Part shown: one piece after another, positions 5,891-14,917 of the stretch
How the letters are laid out: each line of letters opens with the position of its first letter
Numbering within the stretch: the stretch's first letter is position 1
Assembly (NCBI GenBank): GCA_964485635.1
Contig: CAZAJS010000010.1
Location: 1-25,569, forward strand
DNA: 25,569 nucleotides
Direction: 5' to 3'
From: CAZAJS01 sp964485635
GTDB lineage: Bacteria; Pseudomonadota; Gammaproteobacteria; Francisellales; Francisellaceae
Notes under the pieces: model-generated
What the model was told of the DNA's origin: nothing
The model's database searches: none
The model's input: the letters and a program-made list of their open reading frames with translations, nothing else
Program-made: the position numbers and the translations under genes

Positions 5891-8578
5891 ATGAGTCAGC
5901 GTATCGTATTAGTTGATGGATCATCTTATTTATTTCGGGCATATCATGCCTTACCCCATTTAACCAACAAGCAAGGGGAACATACCGGCGCCATTTACGG
6001 GGTAGTCAATATGTTGCAAAAATTACCAGAGACTTATGAAACGGCCTATGTTGTCGTGATTTTTGATGCTTCTGGCAAAAACTTTCGTCATGAATTATTT
6101 CCTGATTATAAAGCAAATCGAAAACAAATGGCTGATGAATTGCGTCAGCAAATTTCTCCGATCCATGAAATTGTTCAGAAAATGGGATTCCCGGTGATCA
6201 AACATCCAGGTGTTGAAGCCGATGATGTGATTGGTACTTTATCAAAAAAGTTAACAGCACAAGGCTACTCCGTTTTAATATCAACGGGTGATAAAGATAT
6301 GGCTCAATTAGTCGATGAGCATGTTACTTTAGTCGATACCATGAAAAATCGCTATATGGCCATTCCAGATGTTCACAAAACCTTTGGGGTAGGTCCCGAA
6401 CAAATGAATGACTATTTAGCCTTAATGGGCGATAGTTCTGATAATATTCCGGGTATCCCAACTGTTGGGCCTAAAACAGCGGCTAAATGGCTTAATCAAT
6501 ATCAGAATATTGAAGGGATTATTAACAATGCTGATCAAATTAAAGGTAAAATCGGTGAAAAGTTACGGGCGCATTTGGACCAATTAGCTTTATCAAAAGA
6601 GCTAGCACGCATTCGTTGTGATATCCCAATCGACGTTGAGCTAGCACAGTTAAAATGCCAACAACCGGATCGGGACTTTTTACAACAAGAATTTACCCGC
6701 TATGAATTAAAACGCCTGCTGCCTAAATGGGGCAAGCAAGCCGATCAAGCTGATTCCGTGGCATCTGAGTCACATGAAGCATTCGACTTTGAAGTCATTA
6801 TAAGTATGGAGACATTGAAAGACCATATTGCAACTATGACCACTAAAAGTGTGATTGCCGTTGACTGTGAAACCGATCGACTCGATGCCTTGAATGCAAC
6901 CTTAGTTGGTGTGTCAGTGGCATATCAAGCCAATCATGGAATTTATATTCCATTTGCGCATCAAGGTACAACAGGCCAATTATCGTATGATGATGTTTTA
7001 TCACAGATGCAGCCAGTATTTGCCAATCAAGCAATCACGAAAGTATTTCATAATGCTAAGTTTGATTTAAAAGTGTTTGCTCGGTATCAAGTGTATTTTG
7101 AAGGAGTTGCTGACACAATGCTGTTGTCTTACGTTTACAATAGCTCAGAAAGTCGGCATGATATGAACACATTGGCAAAACGGTATTTAAATAAAACGCC
7201 CATCACGTTTGAATCAATTGCCGGACGAGGCAAAGCCCAAAAAACCTTTGACCAGATTGATTTGAACCAGGCTGGAGAATATGCGGCAGAAGATGCGGCG
7301 ATCACGTATCAGCTGTACCAGTATTTATGGCCAGAAGTTCAAGCAGTCCCAGCATTAAAAGACGTTTATCATGCCATTGAAATGCCACTTTGCTTTGTGT
7401 TAAATCGCATGGAGACGATCGGTGTTTGCTTGGATGTTGCCCAATTAGCCAAGCAAGATCAAGCTTTATTAGAACAAATGGCGCTGATTGAACAACAGTG
7501 TTATGAATTAGCTGGCACCACTTTTAATTTAGCTTCAACAAAACAATTACGCCATGTTTTGTATGAACAAATGGGGCTGCCGGTTATTAAAAAGACACCG
7601 GGGGGCGTTGCTTCGACCTCCGAAGAAGTATTACAACAACTTGCCGAAAGTTATCCCTTAGCGGAGCGTATTATGACACATCGGCATATCAGTAAATTAC
7701 AATCGACGTATACAGCGAAGCTGCCGAAATTAGTTGATCCTCAAACACAAAGGATTCATACGTCCTATCATCAGGCGATTGCCATTACCGGGCGGCTGTC
7801 GTCATCGGATCCAAATTTGCAAAATATCCCGATCCGATCAGAAGTTGGTCGAAAAATTCGTCAAGCTTTTACGGCAAGGCCGGGCTATGTTGTGTTAGCT
7901 GCCGATTATTCACAGGTTGAGCTGCGGATTATGGCGCATTTATCAAAAGATGCAACCTTATTAAATGCATTTCAAAAGCAACAAGATATTCATGCGATTA
8001 CAGCGGCTGAAATTTTTGGTCAAGCATTATCGGATGTTACTAGTGAACAACGACGTCGCGCTAAAGCGATTAATTTTGGATTGATTTATGGGATGGGGGC
8101 TTATGGGTTGGCTAAGCAATTAAATATTTCAAGAGGTCAAGCGCAAGATTATGTTCATACTTATTTCCAACGCTATCCGGGCGTTAAGGCTTATATGGAC
8201 CACGCTAAAGCCCAAGCTAAGTCACAAGGGTATGTAACAACGCTGTCAGGACGGCGTTTACATTTGCCAGAGATTTATTCCCGTAATAATGCCAAGCAAC
8301 GGGGTGCTGAACGGGCTGCCATCAATGGGCCGATGCAAGGGTCAGCAGCTGATATTATCAAAAAAGCCATGATTGATATTGATGCTTGGCAACAAGCGCA
8401 TGCTGATCAAGTTGCCATGGTCATGCAGGTGCATGATGAGTTGATTTTTGAAGTTGAAAAAGCATTTGTACAGCAGGCTAAAGCCGTTATTCAAGACAAA
8501 ATGATGGCAGCGGCCGATTTAGACGTGCCTTTAGAGGTTGATATTGGAGTTGGTGATAATTGGGGGCAAGCCCATTAA
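5891..8578 (+). CDS. polA: DNA polymerase I
   Basis: Pol I removes Okazaki RNA primers and fills gaps in replication and repair. The 895-residue product (E. coli 928) has all three domains. The 5'-nuclease spans about residues 1-290 (LVDGSSYLFRAYHA; GVEADDVIGTL; STGDKDMAQL; GDSSDNIPGIPTVGPKTAAKW). The 3'-5' exonuclease keeps its acidic residues (VDCETD, Asp325/Glu327; HNAKFD, Asp392; YAAEDAA, Asp468), so proofreading is probably intact. The polymerase has motif A AADYSQVELR (Asp672), motif B RRRAKAINFGLIYG and motif C VHDELIF (848-853). I start at ATG 5891, preceded by AAGAGG, because LVDGSSYL should lie near the N-terminus; an in-frame ATG at 5840 would add 17 unrelated residues. It ends 12 bp from the convergent transporter gene. 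Confidence 0.97.
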   Translation: MSQRIVLVDGSSYLFRAYHALPHLTNKQGEHTGAIYGVVNMLQKLPETYETAYVVVIFDASGKNFRHELFPDYKANRKQMADELRQQISPIHEIVQKMGFPVIKHPGVEADDVIGTLSKKLTAQGYSVLISTGDKDMAQLVDEHVTLVDTMKNRYMAIPDVHKTFGVGPEQMNDYLALMGDSSDNIPGIPTVGPKTAAKWLNQYQNIEGIINNADQIKGKIGEKLRAHLDQLALSKELARIRCDIPIDVELAQLKCQQPDRDFLQQEFTRYELKRLLPKWGKQADQADSVASESHEAFDFEVIISMETLKDHIATMTTKSVIAVDCETDRLDALNATLVGVSVAYQANHGIYIPFAHQGTTGQLSYDDVLSQMQPVFANQAITKVFHNAKFDLKVFARYQVYFEGVADTMLLSYVYNSSESRHDMNTLAKRYLNKTPITFESIAGRGKAQKTFDQIDLNQAGEYAAEDAAITYQLYQYLWPEVQAVPALKDVYHAIEMPLCFVLNRMETIGVCLDVAQLAKQDQALLEQMALIEQQCYELAGTTFNLASTKQLRHVLYEQMGLPVIKKTPGGVASTSEEVLQQLAESYPLAERIMTHRHISKLQSTYTAKLPKLVDPQTQRIHTSYHQAIAITGRLSSSDPNLQNIPIRSEVGRKIRQAFTARPGYVVLAADYSQVELRIMAHLSKDATLLNAFQKQQDIHAITAAEIFGQALSDVTSEQRRRAKAINFGLIYGMGAYGLAKQLNISRGQAQDYVHTYFQRYPGVKAYMDHAKAQAKSQGYVTTLSGRRLHLPEIYSRNNAKQRGAERAAINGPMQGSAADIIKKAMIDIDAWQQAHADQVAMVMQVHDELIFEVEKAFVQQAKAVIQDKMMAAADLDVPLEVDIGVGDNWGQAH

Positions 8579-8590
8579 AAAATAGGTGAT

Positions 8591-10054
8591 TTAAATCAAA
8601 CGTTTTAAGGGGCGACGAATCACTAACCCAAAAATGATAAATGCCGCAGCAATCAAAGAATTGATCCACATGCCATGAATATAGTGTTCATGAATGATGT
8701 GTAATGGTTGCTGGTCAGATTCATTCATAATAAATGATAATAAGCCTGCAATTTTTCCGCCTAATCCAATGGATATAAGCCAAATCCCCATATAAACGCC
8801 TTGACGCTTAGGTGGCGCTAGTTGGCAGGTTGCTGATAGGCCAATTGGCGATAAACTCAAATCAGCTAATGCTAAAATTAAACAAGCTAAAATGAGGGTT
8901 AATCCGGGCACAAGCATCGTCAATGGCATGATGGTGATACTGCTTGTAATAACCCAAGTGGCTAATCCCGCTAACCCAAGCCCGAGTAAGAACTTATCAA
9001 CATAATGGATCGGGCGGCCTTGTTTTTCAAATTTAAGCCAAATCCGTCCCAGTAACCCACCAAATAATACAACTCCAATATTAATAAAAGATAAATAAAA
9101 GGGCACTGAGAATTCAAACCCGAATACACGGCTTCGAAAAACAGAGGAAAATAAACCAATATACGATGTATAAAATTGAAAATACAGCGTCCAGAAGACA
9201 ACCGAAATAATTAATAATCCTGCGATACCTATAATATAAAACCGATAAGTCGGGTACTTAATGCCATCTGTAATTAAAATAATGATACAGCCGATTAATA
9301 AAATCGAAAAAACAAGCGTTGATAAGGCCGTGAATCGTAAAATTAAAATACATCCGATCCAAGTCAATAAAATATAGCCTAATGCTACAGCGAGGTCAGA
9401 CCATTGGTTTTTGTCTCGTTGCTTTTGCTCAATATCAATGTGATTTTTTTTAATCCCAATTTGTAAGGTTAAAAAACCGATAAAGGCCCCAATTGCACAC
9501 AAGAAAAAAGGCAAGGCCCATGCTAAGTCATAGTCAGACAAAAACCCATCAAAAATCCAAGTTGTAATGATCCCGGCGGTCAGACTTCCAAGCACAGCAC
9601 CTAAATTGATGCCTGTGTAGAAAATCGAATAGCCTTGCTCGCGTTGTGGGGCATTCGGTTGATAAAAATTACTCAGTAAGGCTGAAATATTGGCTTTGAC
9701 CAGCCCTGTTCCGACAGCTACACCGGATAAACCGACTAAAAGCCAGTAAGGGTTATACAGGATGACAGACATGCCAATCAGGCTATAACAAATGATCAGA
9801 ATATATTCACCAACAACGGCACTGACAAAGTGGCCAAGCCAACGGTCAGCAACCATGCCACCTAAAATACTGGTGGTATAGACTAGACCAATAAATGTAC
9901 CGGCTAATTGACCACTGAGACTTTCCGAATAATGGAAAAAATGCACCAAAAAAAGAACGATGGCAACTTGAACTAAGTAAAATCCATAACGTTCCCACAT
10001 TTCCGTTAAAAAACAAATTGGCAGGGCGACTGGTTGTTTATCTTGTTTTGACAT
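8591..10054 (-). CDS. POT/PTR2-family proton-dependent oligopeptide transporter
   Basis: This inner-membrane protein (487 residues, 12-14 hydrophobic segments) imports di- or tripeptides with protons. The N-terminal FLTEMWERYGFYLVQ is the ExxER-type POT signature. It is followed by GGMVADRWLG, the second POT signature FYTGINLGAVLGSLTAG, and a C-terminal LADLSLSPIGLSATCQLAPPKRQGVYMGIWL (shown by family alignment to be conserved) in which the SPIGL region is typical. I start at ATG 10054: homologues begin about 15 residues before the ExxER motif, and a good promoter lies inside the alternative TTG-started extension (to 10138). There is no obvious Shine-Dalgarno. Substrate range is unknown. Confidence 0.9.
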   Translation of the reverse strand: MSKQDKQPVALPICFLTEMWERYGFYLVQVAIVLFLVHFFHYSESLSGQLAGTFIGLVYTTSILGGMVADRWLGHFVSAVVGEYILIICYSLIGMSVILYNPYWLLVGLSGVAVGTGLVKANISALLSNFYQPNAPQREQGYSIFYTGINLGAVLGSLTAGIITTWIFDGFLSDYDLAWALPFFLCAIGAFIGFLTLQIGIKKNHIDIEQKQRDKNQWSDLAVALGYILLTWIGCILILRFTALSTLVFSILLIGCIIILITDGIKYPTYRFYIIGIAGLLIISVVFWTLYFQFYTSYIGLFSSVFRSRVFGFEFSVPFYLSFINIGVVLFGGLLGRIWLKFEKQGRPIHYVDKFLLGLGLAGLATWVITSSITIMPLTMLVPGLTLILACLILALADLSLSPIGLSATCQLAPPKRQGVYMGIWLISIGLGGKIAGLLSFIMNESDQQPLHIIHEHYIHGMWINSLIAAAFIIFGLVIRRPLKRLI

Positions 10055-10084
10055 AGGTTTGTTAATATTTAAGTGAAAGCTATT

Positions 10085-10113
10085 AGCATACGAGCATATT
10101 TGAAAAACGTCAA
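10085..10113 (-). promoter_or_regulatory. Candidate promoter of the POT transporter gene
   Basis: On the minus strand TTGACG (10108-10113), a 17-bp spacer and TATGCT (10085-10090) precede ATG 10054 by about 30 bp. Its position supports the shorter start. Confidence 0.55.
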
Positions 10114-10198
10114 ATTTTATTTGAGGCTTATCAGACAATATAATTCATCAATTGATTCTTGATGGGGGTATTGTCGGGCAAAAGTATGCCTAAAAGCG

Positions 10199-10639
10199 TT
10201 AGTCATTATTGCGTGATAAAATCGTGATTGAGCGTTGAATTGGCCCCTCATCCGGTGCCCACGGTTTTAAATAAGTAAAGCGAATGGTTTGTTTTTGAGG
10301 GGCATTTTTAAAACGTTGGTTGACGACTAATTTAAATTCATCACACGCCGGTTGGCAGTTTTCTTTTCCATCAGAATAATGTTTGTAGCGTGTGACTCGG
10401 ATAAAGCTAGGATGATATTCCGATAAAAACCATTGATATCCTGAAGCTGGCTTAGCTGGCAAATCTATTGTTACGGTTGCACGATTGCCTGATAGAACAA
10501 TGGGGACTTGATTTTTAGGGTTCGGGGATAATTCAACTGATGCAGTCACTAGACAAGGAAGCCAGAATAGACTGCTGAATAAAAAAACGATGATCAGGCG
10601 TATTATCCGATTGATTGGCCATACGCACCACAATTGCAT
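10199..10639 (-). CDS. Secreted chagasin-like (I42 family) cysteine-peptidase inhibitor
   Basis: The 146-residue product has an N-terminal signal sequence (basic residues near 11-14, hydrophobic core to about 31, likely cleavage after LVTA at 34). The mature part shows two chagasin landmarks: AKPASGYQWF (62-71), matching the NPTTGY-W inhibitory loop, and IRFTYLKPWAPDEGP (119-133), matching the F-x-Y-x-R/K-PW loop. I42 proteins block papain-like cysteine peptidases with these loops. Cys95 and Cys99 may form a small disulfide in the intervening loop. AAGGAG lies 9 nt before the ATG. The target could be an own, host or predator peptidase. The NPTTGY loop is divergent (KPASGY), so potency is uncertain. 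Confidence 0.82.
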   Translation of the reverse strand: MQLWCVWPINRIIRLIIVFLFSSLFWLPCLVTASVELSPNPKNQVPIVLSGNRATVTIDLPAKPASGYQWFLSEYHPSFIRVTRYKHYSDGKENCQPACDEFKLVVNQRFKNAPQKQTIRFTYLKPWAPDEGPIQRSITILSRNND

Positions 10640-10695
10640 CTGCTTGACTCCTTTTTTTTCGGTTTTTAATGCATAAATCCTTTATATTATTTTAC

Positions 10696-10724
10696 CAAAT
10701 ATGGCATACTAATAAATATGTCAA
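10696..10724 (-). promoter_or_regulatory. Candidate promoter of the I42 inhibitor gene
   Basis: On the minus strand a perfect TTGACA (10719-10724), a 17-bp spacer and TATTTG (10696-10701) lie about 57 bp before the ATG, in the divergent gap shared with the reductase gene. Confidence 0.5.
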
Positions 10725-10742
10725 ATCTGTAATTTTTAAAAT

Positions 10743-11468
10743 ATGGCCGTACAACGTTTTGAACTAGAACTTGTTGATGCACATATGTTGACTAAGCATG
10801 TCCGACATATGCGATTTAAACGCAAAGATGGTGAAGAATTAAATTTCACGCCAGGTCAGTTTGTGACTTTTTTATTTGATCATATAGATGGAAAAGTCAA
10901 ACGACGCAGCTACAGTATTGCGACCATTCCAACAGGAAGCGACTTGATTGAAATTGCCATTGCTTATGTTGATGGTGGCATTGCCACAGAGCGATTATTT
11001 AATATGAAGCCAGGCCAGACCTATAATGCAATGGGACCTGTGGGGCGACTGGTATTACAGGATGAGTCAGTTAATCAAATTATTTTAGCTGGAACTGGTA
11101 CGGGAATCGCACCATATCGGGCAATGTTGCCAAGTATTGCAAAACGTAAAGATGTGTCATTTTATATCTTACAAGGGGCTCAATACCATCAAGATTTATT
11201 ATATTTAGATGACTTTAGAGCTTATGCAAAAGATTATGATCATATTCAGTATGTCAGCTGTTTAAGTCGTCAAGACGGAGACTTTGCTGAAGATGAGGTC
11301 AAAGGTTATATACAGCAACACTTCGGGCAATTGCAATTAAGCTCTGAACATGATGTGGTCTATTTATGCGGTAATCCTGCTATGATTGATGATGCATATG
11401 GGCAATTACAAGAATTTGGGTTTACCCAAAAGCAAGTTCGTCGTGAAAAGTATATTTCGTCAAATTAA
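10743..11468 (+). CDS. Ferredoxin/flavodoxin-NADP reductase-like flavoprotein
   Basis: The 241-residue product has the two-domain FNR fold: an FAD-binding barrel with PGQFVTFLF (38-46) and RRSYSIAT (54-61), then an NAD(P)-binding domain with LAGTGTGIAPYRAML (115-129) and YLCGNPAMIDD (207-217), ending in REKYISSN. It should pass electrons between NAD(P)H and a ferredoxin, flavodoxin or oxygenase. RxYS plus GTGTGIAPY resembles oxygenase-reductase and flavodoxin-reductase members; no iron-sulfur domain is attached. The partner is not encoded nearby. No clear Shine-Dalgarno precedes the ATG. Cofactor preference cannot be settled from the sequence. Confidence 0.85.
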   Translation: MAVQRFELELVDAHMLTKHVRHMRFKRKDGEELNFTPGQFVTFLFDHIDGKVKRRSYSIATIPTGSDLIEIAIAYVDGGIATERLFNMKPGQTYNAMGPVGRLVLQDESVNQIILAGTGTGIAPYRAMLPSIAKRKDVSFYILQGAQYHQDLLYLDDFRAYAKDYDHIQYVSCLSRQDGDFAEDEVKGYIQQHFGQLQLSSEHDVVYLCGNPAMIDDAYGQLQEFGFTQKQVRREKYISSN

Positions 11469-11479
11469 TGAATAAATAT

Positions 11480-11508
11480 TTGGCAAGATGATTTTTTTTT
11501 GTTAAAAT
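11480..11508 (+). promoter_or_regulatory. Candidate promoter of rpmE
   Basis: TTGGCA (11480-11485), a 17-bp spacer containing a T-run, and TAAAAT (11503-11508). The resulting leader is about 65 nt and holds a CTTGA/TCAAG pair (11528-11532, 11542-11546). Confidence 0.5.
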
Positions 11509-11579
11509 AACATATTCAAACACGGTGCTTGACATATTGGCTCAAGTGGCGGTGATCATAAGCAAAACGAGGTGAAATG

Positions 11580-11792
11580 ATGAATTACGAAATTCAACCA
11601 AAATATGAAGAAGTTTCTGTTACATGCAGCTGTGGTAATACTTTTAAAACACGTTCAACACGTTGTCAAGAAATCCATCTTGATGTATGCGCGAATTGCC
11701 ATCCATTTTATACTGGCAAGCAAAAAGTGGTTGATACAGCTGGACGTGTGGATAGCTTTAAGAAGCGTTACGGCTCACTTAAACTTAAGTAA
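11580..11792 (+). CDS. rpmE: 50S ribosomal protein L31, zinc-binding type
   Basis: L31 bridges the two ribosomal subunits. The 70-residue product matches E. coli L31 in length and shows QPKYEEVSVTCSCGN, LDVCANCHPFYTGKQK and GRVDSFKKRYG. The four cysteines (Cys16, Cys18, Cys37, Cys40) mark the zinc-containing C+ paralogue rather than the zinc-free RpmE2 type. Two ATGs are adjacent (11577 and 11580); I prefer the second because GAGGTG then has normal spacing and the length equals E. coli. In E. coli, L31 represses its own mRNA through the 5' leader; the structured leader here could do the same. An intrinsic terminator follows. Confidence 0.96.
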   Translation: MNYEIQPKYEEVSVTCSCGNTFKTRSTRCQEIHLDVCANCHPFYTGKQKVVDTAGRVDSFKKRYGSLKLK

Positions 11793-11860
11793 ACAATTAC
11801 GTATCGCTAATGATAGATTATTCTTAACCTTAAGTGCTTAACCGCATGATTAAGACGTTA

Positions 11861-11893
11861 AAAGCTCAGTAATTTTGTTACTGAGCTTTTTTT
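11861..11893 (+). terminator. Strong intrinsic terminator after rpmE
   Basis: AAAGCTCAGTAA (11861-11872) and TTACTGAGCTTT (11878-11889) form a perfect 12-bp stem with a TTTTG loop, running into a T-tract to 11893. It lies about 70 nt after the rpmE stop. Confidence 0.95.
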
Positions 11894-11981
11894 ATCAAAG
11901 GCCTCCGCAAAAAGGTCATGGTATTATACAAACAAAATCGTTATAATTTGTCTTTAGTAATCAATCCTAGGATGGTGTGTG

Positions 11982-12929
11982 ATGACTGACAAATTTGATG
12001 AACAAAAAATTTTACATCAACTGGCCTATAGCCATATCCAAGAACAAAAACGTAAGCGGCGTTGGAGCATTTTTTTCAGACTGATGGGACTTTTAATCGG
12101 CCTGGTTGTTATCTATAATGTATATTTTGCAGCCAGCGCTGAACAAAAAGGTAGCAATCAACCGCATATTGGTATTGTCAAAGTCAATGGTGTCATGGGA
12201 TCGGATTATCCGGCGAATACAAAAAATATTAGTCAAAGCCTACATCAAGCATTTGATAATGATCAAACAAAGGCAGTTTTTCTAAAAATTAATAGCCCAG
12301 GTGGTTCACCAGTTGAGGCGGATGATTTATATCAATATATCAATTATTTAAAAACAGAACATCCAGATAAACCGATTTATGCGATTTGCACGGATATGTG
12401 TGCCTCAGCGGCTTATTATATTGCTTCGGCAACCGATAAAATTTATGCCAACCGAATGACATTGCTGGGCTCCATTGGTGTTCGAGGTGGCGGATTTGGT
12501 TTTGTGGGGTTATTAGACAAGCTTGGTATTGAACGACGTCTTTATACGGCGGGGGATAATAAAGATTTTCTCGATCCTTTTAAACCACAAAATGCACGTC
12601 AAGTCAAAATTTTTGAGTCTATTTTAGACCAGGTGCATGATGTTTTTATTGATGCGGTTAAAAAAGGTCGAAAAGACCGGTTAGATTTAACAAAGGCACA
12701 ACAAATTTTTTCCGGTCAGCCTTTTGATGGGATTCAAGGGAAAAAGCTAGGGTTGATCGATGATTATGGATCAGTTGGCCAAATTGCGCGCGGAGAGTTT
12801 GATGCATTGCCGATTGTTGATTACACTCGCAAATCACACTTTTTAGATCGCCTTGTTGACCAAATGGGCACTCAAGCAGCAACGACTTTGCAAAATATTG
12901 GCACAACGCAACTAGAGGGGCGTTATTAA
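11982..12929 (+). CDS. sppA: S49-family membrane peptidase (SppA 36K type)
   Basis: SppA-type enzymes cut leftover signal peptides within or at the inner membrane by a Ser-Lys mechanism. The 315-residue product has a basic cytoplasmic start (KRKRR, 23-27), one membrane segment (about 30-50) and a periplasmic S49 domain. INSPGGSPVEADD (103-115) shapes the oxyanion site, DMCASAAYYIAS (138-149) carries the nucleophile Ser142, LLGSIGV (161-167) follows, and TAGDNKDFLDPF (189-200) carries the general base Lys194. Its length is about half of E. coli SppA (two tandem domains), as in SppA 36K/SohB-like members. I chose ATG 11982 over the GTG one codon earlier because of AGGA 9 nt upstream. A TATAAT at 11942-11947 is a likely -10 box. 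Confidence 0.9.
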   Translation: MTDKFDEQKILHQLAYSHIQEQKRKRRWSIFFRLMGLLIGLVVIYNVYFAASAEQKGSNQPHIGIVKVNGVMGSDYPANTKNISQSLHQAFDNDQTKAVFLKINSPGGSPVEADDLYQYINYLKTEHPDKPIYAICTDMCASAAYYIASATDKIYANRMTLLGSIGVRGGGFGFVGLLDKLGIERRLYTAGDNKDFLDPFKPQNARQVKIFESILDQVHDVFIDAVKKGRKDRLDLTKAQQIFSGQPFDGIQGKKLGLIDDYGSVGQIARGEFDALPIVDYTRKSHFLDRLVDQMGTQAATTLQNIGTTQLEGRY

Positions 12930-12999
12930 ACAATTATTTTAAATGATCTGAAACGATTAATAGACAGATCATGGTTAAACATATAAGGAATAGGGTGAT

Positions 13000-13971
13000 A
13001 TGGATCGTAATTTAGCATTAGAATCTGTTCGGGCAACAGAAGCTGCAGCATTGTCGGCATGGCGACAAATGGGGCGAGGAGATGAAAAGGCAGCCGATCA
13101 AGTCGCGGTTGATGCAATGCGGTGTGCCTTAAATCGATTAGCGATTAATGGCAAAGTAGTCATTGGTGAAGGTGAACGTGATCAAGCGCCAATGTTATAT
13201 ATTGGTGAATCCGTTGGCCAAGGCGGCCCAGGCGTCGATATTGCATTAGACCCATTAGAAGGCACTTCAATTACGGCAAAAGGGGGGCAGAATGCGTTAT
13301 CGGTGATTGCCATGGCAGAATCCGGTGGTTTTTTGCATGCACCGGATACCTATATGGAAAAAATTGCCGTTGGGGGACATGATTTACCAGATACCCTATT
13401 AATTGACCTAGATGATTCTGTGCAAGCCAATCTAACGCGGGTTGCTGAGGCGAAAAGGATTCCTATTGAAGCGCTTGTCGTTTGCACATTAGACCGACCG
13501 CGACATCAGCATTTGATTGATGCTTCTCGCGCTGTGGGGGCTCGTGTTATGCTTATTCCTGATGGGGATGTCTCAGCAATTATTTCAACGGCTCAATCTG
13601 ACTCAGGTATTGATGTTTTTATGGGCACCGGTGGGGCACCAGAAGGTGTGATCGCTGCCGCGGCATTGCGTTGTCTTGGGGGGCAGATGCAAGCACGTCT
13701 TGTCATTCGAAATGACGATGAGGCTGCGCGTGCTCAAAAATGGGGAATTACTGATTTTGATAAAAAATACACATTAAATGAATTGGCCAGTGGCGATGTT
13801 TTATTTGCAGCGACAGGGGTAACCGATGGAACATTTCTTAATGGCGTGAAACGTCAAGATCGACGTGTGACAACGGATAGTATTGTGATGCGTTCAAAAT
13901 CAAAAACAGTCCGCCGGATTCAAGCCGACCATAGTATGGATTTTAAAACACAACTTGGGTTTGTGCGTTAG
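13000..13971 (+). CDS. glpX: Fructose-1,6-bisphosphatase, class II
   Basis: GlpX removes the 1-phosphate of fructose 1,6-bisphosphate in gluconeogenesis. The 323-residue product (E. coli 336) has the Li+-sensitive phosphatase core: Asp33 in the first helix region, GEGERDQAPMLYIGE (56-70), DPLEGTS (84-90) with metal-binding Asp84 and Glu87, and FMGTGGAPEGV. No class I enzyme is seen in the window, so this may be the main gluconeogenic phosphatase. ATG 13000 is preceded by a weak AAGGAA. It lies 12 bp before the acyltransferase gene, whose ribosome-binding site overlaps the glpX stop codon, so the two are probably co-transcribed. Confidence 0.95.
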   Translation: MDRNLALESVRATEAAALSAWRQMGRGDEKAADQVAVDAMRCALNRLAINGKVVIGEGERDQAPMLYIGESVGQGGPGVDIALDPLEGTSITAKGGQNALSVIAMAESGGFLHAPDTYMEKIAVGGHDLPDTLLIDLDDSVQANLTRVAEAKRIPIEALVVCTLDRPRHQHLIDASRAVGARVMLIPDGDVSAIISTAQSDSGIDVFMGTGGAPEGVIAAAALRCLGGQMQARLVIRNDDEAARAQKWGITDFDKKYTLNELASGDVLFAATGVTDGTFLNGVKRQDRRVTTDSIVMRSKSKTVRRIQADHSMDFKTQLGFVR

Positions 13972-13983
13972 GGGACAATATCG

Positions 13984-14874
13984 ATGCGAAAAAGCATAAT
14001 CATTGGTTTTGTTTGGCTAATTGGCCGCTTGCCGGTGGGGCTTTTACAAGCCGTCGGTGTTGTATTAGCGCAATTGACTCGTGTTGTTTCAACCCACTTT
14101 AAACGAACCACAACGGCCAACATTCGTCATTGTTTTCCCAATGAATCACCTCAAACACAAAACCGCTTAGTCTATGAATCGTTGAAACAGTCATTAATCA
14201 CCTTAATGGAAATGCCGGCATTTTTAACGAAAAAACCAACGGATTTATTTAAGCAAGTGCACCATGTCTATGGGCTTGACATGTTAGATGCATTATATGC
14301 GCAAAATAAAGGAGTGATGCTGATTGGCCCGCATTTAGGTTGTTGGGAAATTGGCTCGTTGTATGTGACGAAACGCTATGATTCGACCATTATGTATAAG
14401 CCCCCGAAAATTCAGGCAATTCGTTATTTAATTGAAAAAGCTCGAGCTCGAACCTGTGAACAAATGGCACCAACAACTTCATATGGCATAAAAAAAATGA
14501 TTGGGGCATTAAAAGCGCAACAATTATTATTATTAATGGGCGATCAAGTGCCAAGTCAAGCCGGAGCAACTCCGATTGACTTTTTTGGCATTTCAGCACA
14601 AACAATGGTCTTAGCTGATAAATTGCATCAACGTTTTCAGATGCCGGTTGTTGTTGCCTATGGAATTCGAAGAGGCATTGGCAAAGGGATGGATATTTAT
14701 ATTGAATCGATTGATCAAACCATTGATTACTATATCGCACAAGGTCACCCCTTTCCAGTTGCTAAAGCATTCACAACAGCATTTGAATCAGCAATTCGTC
14801 AATGGCCTGCGCAATACCAATGGGGCTATAAACGGTTTAAACAAGGCCGTTATGATGTAAAATATTATGTGTAA
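13984..14874 (+). CDS. Lipid A biosynthesis acyltransferase, LpxL/HtrB family
   Basis: This 296-residue inner-membrane enzyme should transfer a secondary acyl chain to lipid A or a precursor. An N-terminal hydrophobic segment (about 5-33) anchors it. The catalytic H-x4-E motif is in GPHLGCWEIG (115-124; His117, Glu122); MGDQVPSQAG and PIDFFGISAQT follow, as in the LpxL family (usually about 300 residues). The ribosome-binding AGGGG overlaps the glpX stop. I cannot tell LpxL from LpxM or another late acyltransferase, or the chain length used. Confidence 0.88.
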   Translation: MRKSIIIGFVWLIGRLPVGLLQAVGVVLAQLTRVVSTHFKRTTTANIRHCFPNESPQTQNRLVYESLKQSLITLMEMPAFLTKKPTDLFKQVHHVYGLDMLDALYAQNKGVMLIGPHLGCWEIGSLYVTKRYDSTIMYKPPKIQAIRYLIEKARARTCEQMAPTTSYGIKKMIGALKAQQLLLLMGDQVPSQAGATPIDFFGISAQTMVLADKLHQRFQMPVVVAYGIRRGIGKGMDIYIESIDQTIDYYIAQGHPFPVAKAFTTAFESAIRQWPAQYQWGYKRFKQGRYDVKYYV

Positions 14875-14917
14875 TCCCCCTCATTATCGACCGAATCAAT
14901 CTTAATAAGGAAAAAAC

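Noticed and set aside
10055..10138. TTG-started extension of the POT transporter
   Set aside because: The extension lacks homology and contains a good promoter for the shorter form.
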